The position numbers and the translations under genes are program-made. A DNA stretch of 64,000 nucleotides from Anaerolineales bacterium. GTDB lineage: Bacteria > Chloroflexota > Anaerolineae > JAAEKA01. Shown in pieces: positions 10,792-17,958 of this stretch. The notes under the pieces were generated by a model. It made no database searches, was not told the DNA's origin, and was given only the letters and a program-made list of their open reading frames with translations. Positions within the stretch are counted from its first letter, which is position 1, and each line of letters starts with the position of its first letter. The DNA lies in assembly GCA_020634615.1 (NCBI GenBank), contig JACKBI010000009.1, positions 1 through 64,000 of the forward strand, in the 5' to 3' direction.

Positions 10792-11532
10792 GTGACGGTC
10801 ACCTTTGCGTCTTCGTTGCTGGTTCTGTTGCTGCTTACTTGGGCCGCGCTGCTGGTTGGCGGCTTGCTGATCGACTTCGGCGGGCGGACGGCGCGCAACC
10901 GGCTTCCGCTGGCAGCGCGCATGGCCACGTCGGCGATGCTGACGGCGGCGGCGCTCGTCTGGTGGCTGGGCGCAACGCGCGGCACCGCGCTGGCCGGCTA
11001 TGGCCTGCTGATCTTCGCGGGCATGACGCTGGGCTTTCTCGGTGACCTGGTGATGGCGAAGGTGATTCGCACCCCCAACCGGGTGATCTTCGGAATGCTG
11101 GCTTTTGGCGGCGGCCATCTGTGTTACATCGCGGCGTTTCTCGGCCTCGGCCGTGCGCTGGCCAAGCAGTCGGGCGCGCCGCTCGCGCCGCTCGTCGCGA
11201 TTTGGGCTGTGTACGCGGCAGCCAGCGCGCTGTTGTGGTATACTCTCATTCGCCAGCCGGCCAGAGGCAGGGCGTTGAACATCGGCACGCTGGTGTACGC
11301 GGTGTTGATTGGCGCGATGGCCGGCTCGGCCATGTGGCTGGCGACGGCACAGCCTGGCCTGCTGCCGCTGGCGCTGGGCGGTTTGTTGTTCATTGCGTCG
11401 GATATGTTCGTCGGCAGCGAACTGATGCGCGGCACGTCGTTCCGTTCCATCGGCGACGTGATCTGGACCACCTACACGGTGGCGCAATTCCTGATCGTAT
11501 ACTCGACGGCAATCGTTCTTCAGATCGTTTAG
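10792..11532 (+). CDS. YhhN/TMEM86 family lysoplasmalogenase-like membrane protein
   Basis: 246 residues with about eight hydrophobic helices. The motif pair GMTLGFLGDLVMA (about 82-95) and GGGHLCYIAAF (about 106-116) with conserved Gly-Asp and His residues is characteristic of the YhhN family, whose characterised members hydrolyse the vinyl-ether bond of lysoplasmalogens. The start is GTG 10792 with no clear ribosome-binding site. The gene follows the alcohol dehydrogenase by 77 bases and precedes galT by 21. A functional link to released aldehydes and the neighbouring dehydrogenase is conceivable but only inference. Confidence 0.75.
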   Translation: MTVTFASSLLVLLLLTWAALLVGGLLIDFGGRTARNRLPLAARMATSAMLTAAALVWWLGATRGTALAGYGLLIFAGMTLGFLGDLVMAKVIRTPNRVIFGMLAFGGGHLCYIAAFLGLGRALAKQSGAPLAPLVAIWAVYAAASALLWYTLIRQPARGRALNIGTLVYAVLIGAMAGSAMWLATAQPGLLPLALGGLLFIASDMFVGSELMRGTSFRSIGDVIWTTYTVAQFLIVYSTAIVLQIV

Positions 11533-11553
11533 CTGGCGCCCCTGCTCGAATTC

Positions 11554-12579
11554 ATGGTTCAAGAGTGTTTCGAAATGCCTGAGATCCGTCAAAACATGGC
11601 GACCAAGCAGTGGGTGATCATCTCCACTGAGCGGGCGCGGAGGCCAGAAGAGTTTATCGACCTGTCGCATCGTCCGGTGCATGAGAGCCTGCCTGCCTAC
11701 GATCCGGATTGTCCGTTCTGTCCCGGCAACGAAGAAGGCCCGGACATGGAAGTGCTGCGGCTGCCGCAAGGTGCGGATGATTGGCAGGTGCGGGTCGTCA
11801 AGAACAAGTATCCGGCGTTGACGCAGGATGGCGAGCGGGTACGTCAGTTTGACGGCGTCAACCGCTCCATATCGGGCGTCGGCTATCACGAGGTGGTTGT
11901 CGAGTCCCGTTTGCACAACACGACGCCCGCGTTGCTGGAAGTGGAGCAACTCAATATTGTGCTGATGGCGTTCCAAACCCGCGGCGTCGTGATGTCGCTG
12001 GACGACCGCATCGAGCATGTGATCTACTTCAAGAACCACGGACCGCGGGCCGGCACATCGTTGCTGCACCCCCACAGTCAGATCATCGGCCTGCCGGTAG
12101 TGCCGTACAATGTGCGGGGCCGAGACGAGGAAGCCCGGCGATTTTTCGACGACACCGGGGCTTGCGTCTACTGTGCTATGCTGGCCGATGAGCTGAAGGA
12201 GCGCAGCCGCTTGATCAGTGAAAACGACGACTTTGTAGCGTTCCAGCCTTATGCGGCTCTGTCGCCATTTCATACATGGATCATGCCGCGTGAACATCAT
12301 CCCAGCTTTCTCATGGTGTCACCCGTGTCGATCCGGCGGCTGGCAGAGATCTGCAGGGACATTCTGCGCCGCTTTCATTTTGGTCTCAACGATCCTGACT
12401 ACAACATCGTGCTGCGGTCGGCGCCGGTCAAGGCGTGGTATGCCGATCACCTGCACTGGTACGTGTCAGTGATTCCTCGGGTCACTCAGACGGCCGGCTT
12501 TGAGTTGGGCAGCGGGATGTATATCAACACCGCGTTGCCCGAACATAGCGCCGCGTTCCTGCGCTCGATACAGGTTTAG
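11554..12579 (+). CDS. galT: Galactose-1-phosphate uridylyltransferase (GalT family)
   Basis: 341 residues. Zn-site CPFCPGNE near residue 50, NKYPAL, then the catalytic HPHSQI (HxHxQ; first His carries the uridylyl group) near 170, and a second HIT-like half with CVYCAML, PREHHPSF and HWYVSVIPR. GalT swaps UMP between UDP-glucose and galactose-1-phosphate in the Leloir pathway; paralogues acting on other sugar phosphates exist, and no galK or galE is nearby. ATG 11575 (MPEIRQN) is an equally plausible start. The TAG stop codon is formed at the junction with a small repeat element that begins at its last base. Confidence 0.85.
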   Translation: MVQECFEMPEIRQNMATKQWVIISTERARRPEEFIDLSHRPVHESLPAYDPDCPFCPGNEEGPDMEVLRLPQGADDWQVRVVKNKYPALTQDGERVRQFDGVNRSISGVGYHEVVVESRLHNTTPALLEVEQLNIVLMAFQTRGVVMSLDDRIEHVIYFKNHGPRAGTSLLHPHSQIIGLPVVPYNVRGRDEEARRFFDDTGACVYCAMLADELKERSRLISENDDFVAFQPYAALSPFHTWIMPREHHPSFLMVSPVSIRRLAEICRDILRRFHFGLNDPDYNIVLRSAPVKAWYADHLHWYVSVIPRVTQTAGFELGSGMYINTALPEHSAAFLRSIQV

Positions 12580-12657
12580 GACGCGTCTCAAATTTGTTGC
12601 TGCTTTGGCCGGTCTCCAGACCGAGCCAACACTGGGAAGTTATTTGTAGGCGCGTTC
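12579..12657. repeat. Family A small element, copy 1
   Basis: About 79 bp starting GGACGCGTCT and ending GGCGCGTTC (imperfect inverted ends), with a central palindromic core GGCCGGTCTCCAGACCGAGCC split in two halves around GGTCTCCAGACC. Clear relatives lie at 52088-52157 (opposite orientation) and 57013-57090. No reading frame; a non-autonomous mobile or palindromic element. Its left end abuts the galT stop codon. Confidence 0.7.
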
Positions 12658-12737
12658 GTAGCGAACAGACTCCCTATCACTGGTTCCGGCTTTTCGACGA
12701 CAACGACATCGATCCCTGCCGGAACGGAGGTTAGCTG

Positions 12738-15620
12738 GTGGAAATCGGAAAGATCAAGCAGGTTGATATTCAAGACGAGATGCAGGTGGCGTATCTCGAC
12801 TACGCTATGAGCGTTATCGTGGCGCGCGCGCTGCCCGATGTACGCGACGGGCTGAAGCCGGTCCATCGCCGCATCCTGTATGCGATGCAGGACATGGGGC
12901 TCACCAGCAACAAGCCGCACAAAAAGTCGGCGCGTATCGTCGGCGAGGTGCTGGGCAAGTACCACCCGCACGGCGACACCGCGGTCTACGACGCGATGGT
13001 GCGTATGGCGCAGGACTTCAGCCTGCGCTACGTGCTGGTGGATGGGCAAGGCAACTTCGGCTCCATCGACGGCGACAACCCGGCTGCCATGCGCTACACC
13101 GAGGCGCGCCTGCACTCGCTGGCCGACTCGCTGATGACCGACCTGCACAAGGAGACAGTCGATTTCAGCCCCAACTTCGACGACTCGCTGCTGGAACCCA
13201 GCGTGCTGCCGGCTGCTTTGCCCAACCTGCTGGTCAACGGCGCCAGCGGCATTGCCGTGGGTATGACCACCAATGTCCCACCGCACAACCTCAACGAGGT
13301 GTGTGACGCGCTGGCATTCGTGCTGGATAATTACGACCGTGTGGATGAACTGACGGTGGAAGACCTGACCGTCTACATCAAAGGGCCCGATTTCCCGACC
13401 GGCGGCATTCTCTATCGTTACAACGGCGACGAGGACATGGTCATCAAGGCCTACGCATCGGGGCGCGGCCACTTCCGCGTCCAGGCGCGCGCCCACATCG
13501 AGGAGATGAGCCGCAACCGCAACCGCATCGTGGTGACGGAACTGCCTTACCAGCTCAACAAGACCAATCTCATCGAGCGTATCGCTGATCTGGCGCGCGA
13601 TGGCAAGCTGGAGGGAGTCACAGACCTGCGCGACGAGTCCGACCGCACGGGCATGCGTATCGTCATCGAGATCAGCCGCACCGCGGACCCGCGTGCCGTC
13701 CTGACCGATCTTTACAAGCTGACACCTATGCAGCAGACCTTCGGCATGATCATGCTGGCTCTGGTGGACGGCGAGCCGCGTATGCTGAGCCTGAAGCGCG
13801 TCTTGCAGCACTACATCGAACACCGGCGTGAGGTGATCCGCCGCCGCAGCGAGTACGACTTGCGCCGCGCCCGCGAACGCGCTCACATCCTGGAAGGGTT
13901 GCTCAAGGCGCTGGACATCCTGGATGAGGTGATCCAGACGATTCGCCGCTCGCAGACCACCGAAACGGCGCGCACCAATCTGATTCGCAACTTCAAGTTT
14001 TCCGAGATACAGGCGCAGGCAATCCTCGACATGCCGCTCAAGCGGCTGGCCGCGTTGGAGCGCAAGCGCCTGCAGGACGAGTACAACGAACTGCTGACCC
14101 TCATCGCCTACCTTGAGGATCTGCTCGAAAACCCGCCCAAGATTTTGGGCGTCATCAAGGACGAACTGTTGGCGCTCAAACAGCAGTACGGCGACGCGCG
14201 CCGGACACGTATCGTGGAAAGCGGCGCGACGCGCGAAAGCCTGACTGTGCGCGATATGCTGGCCGACGAGCCGGTCATGGTGGCGCTGACGCGCGATGGC
14301 ATGCTGCTGCGCGAGTCGATCGTTGACCGCCGCCGCGGCAAGCTGCCTTCCAAGGTAGACGACAAGGCTCCCATCGCCATTGACTCCGGGAGCACCCACG
14401 ATGAGCTGTTCATCTTTGCCAGCGACGGCCGATTTGCGCGCGTCCCGGTGCATTTGCTGGCCGAAGGCGCCGCGACTCATGTCGCCGAACTGGGCGTATT
14501 CCGTCGAACCGATCGCTTTGTCACCGTGCTGGCCCTGTCGCGCAGCGACGACGAGGACAACGAGGAATTTCTGGTGCTCGCGACCCGCGATGGACGTGTC
14601 AAGCGCGTTGCGCTGGGAGATGCCTGGTCAGCCATCGGTGTGACAACTGCGATGAACGTTGAAGACGGCGACGAGTTGATCGGTGCGTCCATCAGTGACG
14701 GCAAGGCGGAGGTGGTGCTGATCAGCAAGCTGGGCCAGGCGATTCGCTTCGTTGAAGCGGACGTGCGTCCCATGGGCCTGCCCGCGGCCGGCGTGTGGGG
14801 CATGAAGCTTAGCCCAGGCGATGAAGTGGTGAGTCTGGATATCACCCGTCCCGGCGGCGAACTGGTGATCGCCACCACCTCGGGTTACTTCAAACGTACC
14901 ACCCTTGACGAGTATCCCATCAAGGGGCGACACGGCGCTGGCGTGGCTGCGATCAGGCTCACCCAGCAGAGCGGCGCGGTGGCCGATGCCCGGGTCGCGA
15001 CCGCGTCGGACGAGTTTTTCAGCGCCAGTCGTCGCGGCGTGTTGCGTAAGTTGGACTACGGGGAGATACCGGCTGCCAAGCGCGCCACGACCGGCAAACG
15101 GTTGATCCAGCCTGCTCAGTCGGACAGCATTGCCACGATTCTACACCTGACCGGTAGTCGTTCGCGCAGCCGCCGCGGCGCCGGGTCGCCGCCGCCCGAC
15201 AAGGTCGCTCCCGCGGTTGATCTGAAGCCGGTAGTCGCCGCGACGCCACCCAGGAGCAGTGCGCCTGCCGCGCGCGTGACCGGAACTGCCACTGCCGGCA
15301 AGACACCGGCGGCCAGCCGCAGGAAGGCTGCTTCCAAGCCGGCGGCAGCCAAAACGACTGCTGCCCGCAGCCGTTCAACTGCCAAGTCCAAGCCGGCCTC
15401 AGACAGCGCTGCCGCGGACAAGTCAGCCGCAGCGAAGCCCGATCCCGCGCCGGAGATCATCATCAAGAAGTCGCCCTCTGGCAAGACGCGCCGCGTGCGA
15501 ACAACGCCACGGACGGCCAATGTCACAACGCGCAAGCCAGCTGCATCGAAATCCAGCAAGGGCCAGGACGCCGTGCAGCCGTCGCTGTTCGACGACCCGA
15601 AGAAGAAGCAGGGGAAGTAA
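12738..15620 (+). CDS. gyrA: Type IIA topoisomerase subunit A (GyrA/ParC)
   Basis: 960 residues from GTG 12738, after ACGGAGG at 12724-12730. The breakage-reunion domain is canonical: GLKPVHRRILYAM, HPHGDTAVYDAMVRM, and AMRYTEARL with active-site Tyr120. The pinwheel C-terminal domain (about 500-790) has the expected blades, but the GyrA box QRRGGKG is replaced by a degenerate DRRRGKLPS near 530, so negative supercoiling by this enzyme, and the gyrA/parC choice, are uncertain. Beyond 795 a tail of about 165 residues is low-complexity Ala/Lys/Ser/Pro/Thr, strongly basic and histone-H1-like, and absent from standard GyrA. The positions equivalent to quinolone-resistance Ser83 and Asp87 are Thr81 and Asp85. 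The subunit B gene is not in the window. Confidence 0.9.
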   Translation: MEIGKIKQVDIQDEMQVAYLDYAMSVIVARALPDVRDGLKPVHRRILYAMQDMGLTSNKPHKKSARIVGEVLGKYHPHGDTAVYDAMVRMAQDFSLRYVLVDGQGNFGSIDGDNPAAMRYTEARLHSLADSLMTDLHKETVDFSPNFDDSLLEPSVLPAALPNLLVNGASGIAVGMTTNVPPHNLNEVCDALAFVLDNYDRVDELTVEDLTVYIKGPDFPTGGILYRYNGDEDMVIKAYASGRGHFRVQARAHIEEMSRNRNRIVVTELPYQLNKTNLIERIADLARDGKLEGVTDLRDESDRTGMRIVIEISRTADPRAVLTDLYKLTPMQQTFGMIMLALVDGEPRMLSLKRVLQHYIEHRREVIRRRSEYDLRRARERAHILEGLLKALDILDEVIQTIRRSQTTETARTNLIRNFKFSEIQAQAILDMPLKRLAALERKRLQDEYNELLTLIAYLEDLLENPPKILGVIKDELLALKQQYGDARRTRIVESGATRESLTVRDMLADEPVMVALTRDGMLLRESIVDRRRGKLPSKVDDKAPIAIDSGSTHDELFIFASDGRFARVPVHLLAEGAATHVAELGVFRRTDRFVTVLALSRSDDEDNEEFLVLATRDGRVKRVALGDAWSAIGVTTAMNVEDGDELIGASISDGKAEVVLISKLGQAIRFVEADVRPMGLPAAGVWGMKLSPGDEVVSLDITRPGGELVIATTSGYFKRTTLDEYPIKGRHGAGVAAIRLTQQSGAVADARVATASDEFFSASRRGVLRKLDYGEIPAAKRATTGKRLIQPAQSDSIATILHLTGSRSRSRRGAGSPPPDKVAPAVDLKPVVAATPPRSSAPAARVTGTATAGKTPAASRRKAASKPAAAKTTAARSRSTAKSKPASDSAAADKSAAAKPDPAPEIIIKKSPSGKTRRVRTTPRTANVTTRKPAASKSSKGQDAVQPSLFDDPKKKQGK

Positions 15621-15625
15621 TCGCG

Positions 15626-15659
15626 AGAAGTTCGACTTTATGGGAAAAGTCGAACTTCT
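15626..15659. terminator. 14-bp hairpin between gyrA and tRNA-Leu
   Basis: AGAAGTTCGACTTT (15626-15639) and AAAGTCGAACTTCT (15646-15659) form a perfect 14-bp stem with a 6-base loop, 5 bases after the gyrA stop. It lies between convergent units and could end both. The following T-tract is short. Confidence 0.55.
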
Positions 15660-15661
15660 TG

Positions 15662-15743
15662 TAGGGCGGGTGGGATTCGAACCCACACGGGCTTAGCCCT
15701 TCGGTTTTTAAGACCGATGCGTCTGCCATTCCGCCACCGCCCC
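15662..15743 (-). tRNA. tRNA-Leu (anticodon UAA)
   Basis: 82 bases. On the minus strand the acceptor GGGGCGG pairs with CCGCCCU, discriminator A. The anticodon loop CUUAAAA sits on stem UCGGU/ACCGA, giving anticodon UAA. The long variable arm GGGC-UAA-GCCC is the class II feature expected for tRNA-Leu, and the T-arm GUGGG-UUCGAAU-CCCAC is normal. CCA is not encoded. Confidence 0.95.
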
Positions 15744-15778
15744 AAGTGGTTTGTCACCATAACGTCTGGTAAATAGAT

Positions 15779-15804
15779 GGCCTATAGCTCACAAGCTATA
15801 GGCC
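15779..15804. repeat. Perfect inverted repeat between two tRNA genes
   Basis: GGCCTATAGC (15779-15788), 6-base loop, GCTATAGGCC (15795-15804). It lies in the 71-base spacer of the minus-strand Cys-Leu tRNA pair. It lacks a T-tract, so it may be a processing signal or partial terminator rather than a full one. Confidence 0.5.
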
Positions 15805-15814
15805 ATTCGTTCAG

Positions 15815-15886
15815 AGGCGACGGCCGGATTCGAACCGGCGATCAGGGTTTTGCAGACCCTTGCCTTAGCCACTTGGCCACGTCGCC
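15815..15886 (-). tRNA. tRNA-Cys (anticodon GCA)
   Basis: 72 bases on the minus strand. Acceptor GGCGACG pairs with CGUCGCC; the discriminator is U, as expected for Cys. Anticodon stem AGGGU/ACCCU holds loop CUGCAAA, anticodon GCA. The T-arm GCCGG-UUCGAAU-CCGGC is normal. CCA is not encoded. Transcribed ahead of the tRNA-Leu gene. Confidence 0.96.
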
Positions 15887-15931
15887 TTGACACTGTGCAT
15901 TGTATCCAGCCGCAGAGGACTTGTCAAAGTC

Positions 15932-15998
15932 ATCGCCAGGGCGGTCTTGGCGTGATCGTTGTCAGGACCGCCCTGGCGATACGGCGATCCTGACAACG
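15932..15998 (-). terminator. Two interlocked hairpins after the subtilase gene
   Basis: A perfect 15-bp stem, ATCGCCAGGGCGGTC (15932-15946) with its complement at 15966-15980, overlaps by two bases a second perfect stem, CGTTGTCAGGA (15957-15967) with TCCTGACAACG (15988-15998). They cannot both form fully. Position: 16 bases downstream of the subtilase stop on the minus strand. Probably a 3'-end structure. Confidence 0.5.
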
Positions 15999-16013
15999 AC
16001 GTGGCGTTAGCGC

Positions 16014-17843
16014 CTATTGCGCCAGTTTGGTGACGTCGATGATGCCGCTGCCGAGGTAGTCGCTGGGGCCGCCTGCAGGGTCGACACCGGTCGGCAGAGT
16101 TGCCAGCACATCGGCCGGTTTCATGCCGCTGTCCAGCATCAGCGCGGCCGTGCCGCTGACCAGCGGTGCGGCGAACGACGTGCCGACCCAGTAAACGTAC
16201 TGGAAGCCCGGCTTGCCAGTCGTCTCGTCCATGCCATAGGCGAAGCCGATCACGCAATCGTTCTCGTTGCCCGACTCACACCAGTAGGCGTCGCTCGCAT
16301 CGAGCCGTCCGGGGACCACACACGTCGCCACTTCGCCCGGCGAAAGCGAAATTGCCTTGCCCGCTTCCATGGTCGTTGTGGTAAGGTTGACCCCATTGCC
16401 GCCGGGCGCAGCCACCATGCCCTGATTGGAATAGCAGCCGCGCGTTTGTTCATACGTGCTGCCAACTACGCTGAGGACCGAAGGATCGCTGGCAGGAATT
16501 TCGGGACCTCTGGGCGACTCGCCGGGAGTCACCATGTCCCACGAGTCATTGCCCGCGGCGGCTACGACGACCGCACCCTGGTCGTTCAGCCTCTGTACCA
16601 TGGCCTGCAACGAGGTGACTGACTCCGGCAGCGCATAGGTGCACTCTGGCTCGTTGCCCGGGCAGGCGTTGTCCGGCCGGTGAACACCCAGGCTGAGGTT
16701 GACAACCGTGCCGGCCAACGATTCCTCGAACGACGCGCCTGGATGACTCAGCTCTGTGCTCGTTTTCTCCAGACCGCGCAGGATGGTCATCAGATCGCCG
16801 CAGCCATCGTTTTCCAGCACCCGCATCAGGTGGATCTTGCTCTGTGGCGCCACGGCGTGCGCCAGGCTCGCTACGAATAGTCCATGGCTGCTGATGTCCT
16901 GGACGATTTCCTTGCCGCTGTAGCGATCCAGCCCCGGACAGGCGTCGTAGTCCTGGACCGGGATGTCGGTGATGGTCATGTCGGGTGAGCCCACGCCGGC
17001 CGCGCGCGTCGGGTTGCCCATGCGCCGCTCCAGGGCGAAGTCGCCTTCGGGCAGCGGCGAGGTGTCGAGGATGACAATCTGTGCACCTTTGCCCAGGTCT
17101 TCCCGTACTTGTCGCTCACCATTCGTCAGCAGGTTGATGCCTGCATCGCCGAACGCCCATTGCTTCATGAACGCAGTGGAGTCGCCGGCTACGCCCAGTC
17201 CACCGCCAGGCAGCGTGTGAGCCCAGCGTCCGTTCTGTGTCCACGGGCTGCCGCCGCCCTGCCAGCCGGCCGGGCTGAAGAAGTAATTCGGGTCGGCTGC
17301 TACATCCAGTTCCGGGTGGGCGCTGGCGAACTGATTGAACAGGCAGGTAACCTCTTCCACCGGACGGTCGTCGAGGATGTACATGAGTTGGATCGCCCGT
17401 CCCTCGCCCAGTGAAATGGCCTCTTTCTCGTCAACGCGCAACTTGAGGTCGAATGCCTGGCTGATCTCCTGGAGCTGGTCGGGCTGGCCAGTGAGCACGA
17501 CCTGATTTTCGACGTAGATCAGTCCTTCCAGCGGGGAGACGACCATCTGCGCCGGTTCTTCACCGGACTGGGATGCGCTGGCGCTGGGTTCAGGTATTTC
17601 GGCCTGCTTTTCCTTGCCGCGGATGCTGTAGTCCCTGCAAAAGGCGGCAATCTCCTCGATGCCGCCAGTCGGCGGCGTTACTGCGGTAGGTTGCGGGACG
17701 ACAGTTGCACTGGATGGCGGCGTGTCAGTCGCGCTGGCCGGCGGTGGCGTCGGTGCTACAGGCATGACGCACGAGGCTGCCAGCGCGGCCAGCAGCAGGA
17801 CGGTCATCAACAGGAATGCGGGACGGGTATGCGAGTGATTCAT
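16014..17843 (-). CDS. Subtilisin-like (S8) serine peptidase lipoprotein
   Basis: 609 residues. A strong GAGGAGGAG precedes the ATG. The signal peptide ends in a lipobox (LAALAASC, Cys25), then a Pro/Thr linker. Residues about 90-200 resemble an I9-type prodomain region. The catalytic triad is complete: Asp in IVILDTSPL, His in SSHGLFVASLAH, Ser in VGTSFAAPLVSG; the oxyanion Asn is in VVAAAGNDSWD. Extra Cys residues flank the active site (PGNEPEC, SNQ-adjacent Cys, CVVPGR), suggesting disulphides. It would act on the outer face of the membrane. It is the last gene of the sigma / zinc-finger / CHAT module, 115 bases after the CHAT gene. Confidence 0.92.
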   Translation of the reverse strand: MNHSHTRPAFLLMTVLLLAALAASCVMPVAPTPPPASATDTPPSSATVVPQPTAVTPPTGGIEEIAAFCRDYSIRGKEKQAEIPEPSASASQSGEEPAQMVVSPLEGLIYVENQVVLTGQPDQLQEISQAFDLKLRVDEKEAISLGEGRAIQLMYILDDRPVEEVTCLFNQFASAHPELDVAADPNYFFSPAGWQGGGSPWTQNGRWAHTLPGGGLGVAGDSTAFMKQWAFGDAGINLLTNGERQVREDLGKGAQIVILDTSPLPEGDFALERRMGNPTRAAGVGSPDMTITDIPVQDYDACPGLDRYSGKEIVQDISSHGLFVASLAHAVAPQSKIHLMRVLENDGCGDLMTILRGLEKTSTELSHPGASFEESLAGTVVNLSLGVHRPDNACPGNEPECTYALPESVTSLQAMVQRLNDQGAVVVAAAGNDSWDMVTPGESPRGPEIPASDPSVLSVVGSTYEQTRGCYSNQGMVAAPGGNGVNLTTTTMEAGKAISLSPGEVATCVVPGRLDASDAYWCESGNENDCVIGFAYGMDETTGKPGFQYVYWVGTSFAAPLVSGTAALMLDSGMKPADVLATLPTGVDPAGGPSDYLGSGIIDVTKLAQ

Positions 17844-17958
17844 TTCTCCTCCTCAATGTTTACTCCAGACTTGGGATGTTGTGGTCCGATCAGGAAGCAA
17901 GTTGTTTTGCACGCCAATTGGTGGCTCGGTACCTTCTCAAGTTCTTCCGGGTTACTTG

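Noticed and set aside
10513..12300. A 595-codon minus-strand open frame
   Set aside because: It runs across three plus-strand genes with recognisable families and their spacers; no motif supports it.
12588..14480. A 630-codon open frame on the strand opposite gyrA
   Set aside because: It is antisense to a well-conserved gene, is rich in Gln/Val/His/Arg as expected from reversed GC-rich codons, and shows no family motif.
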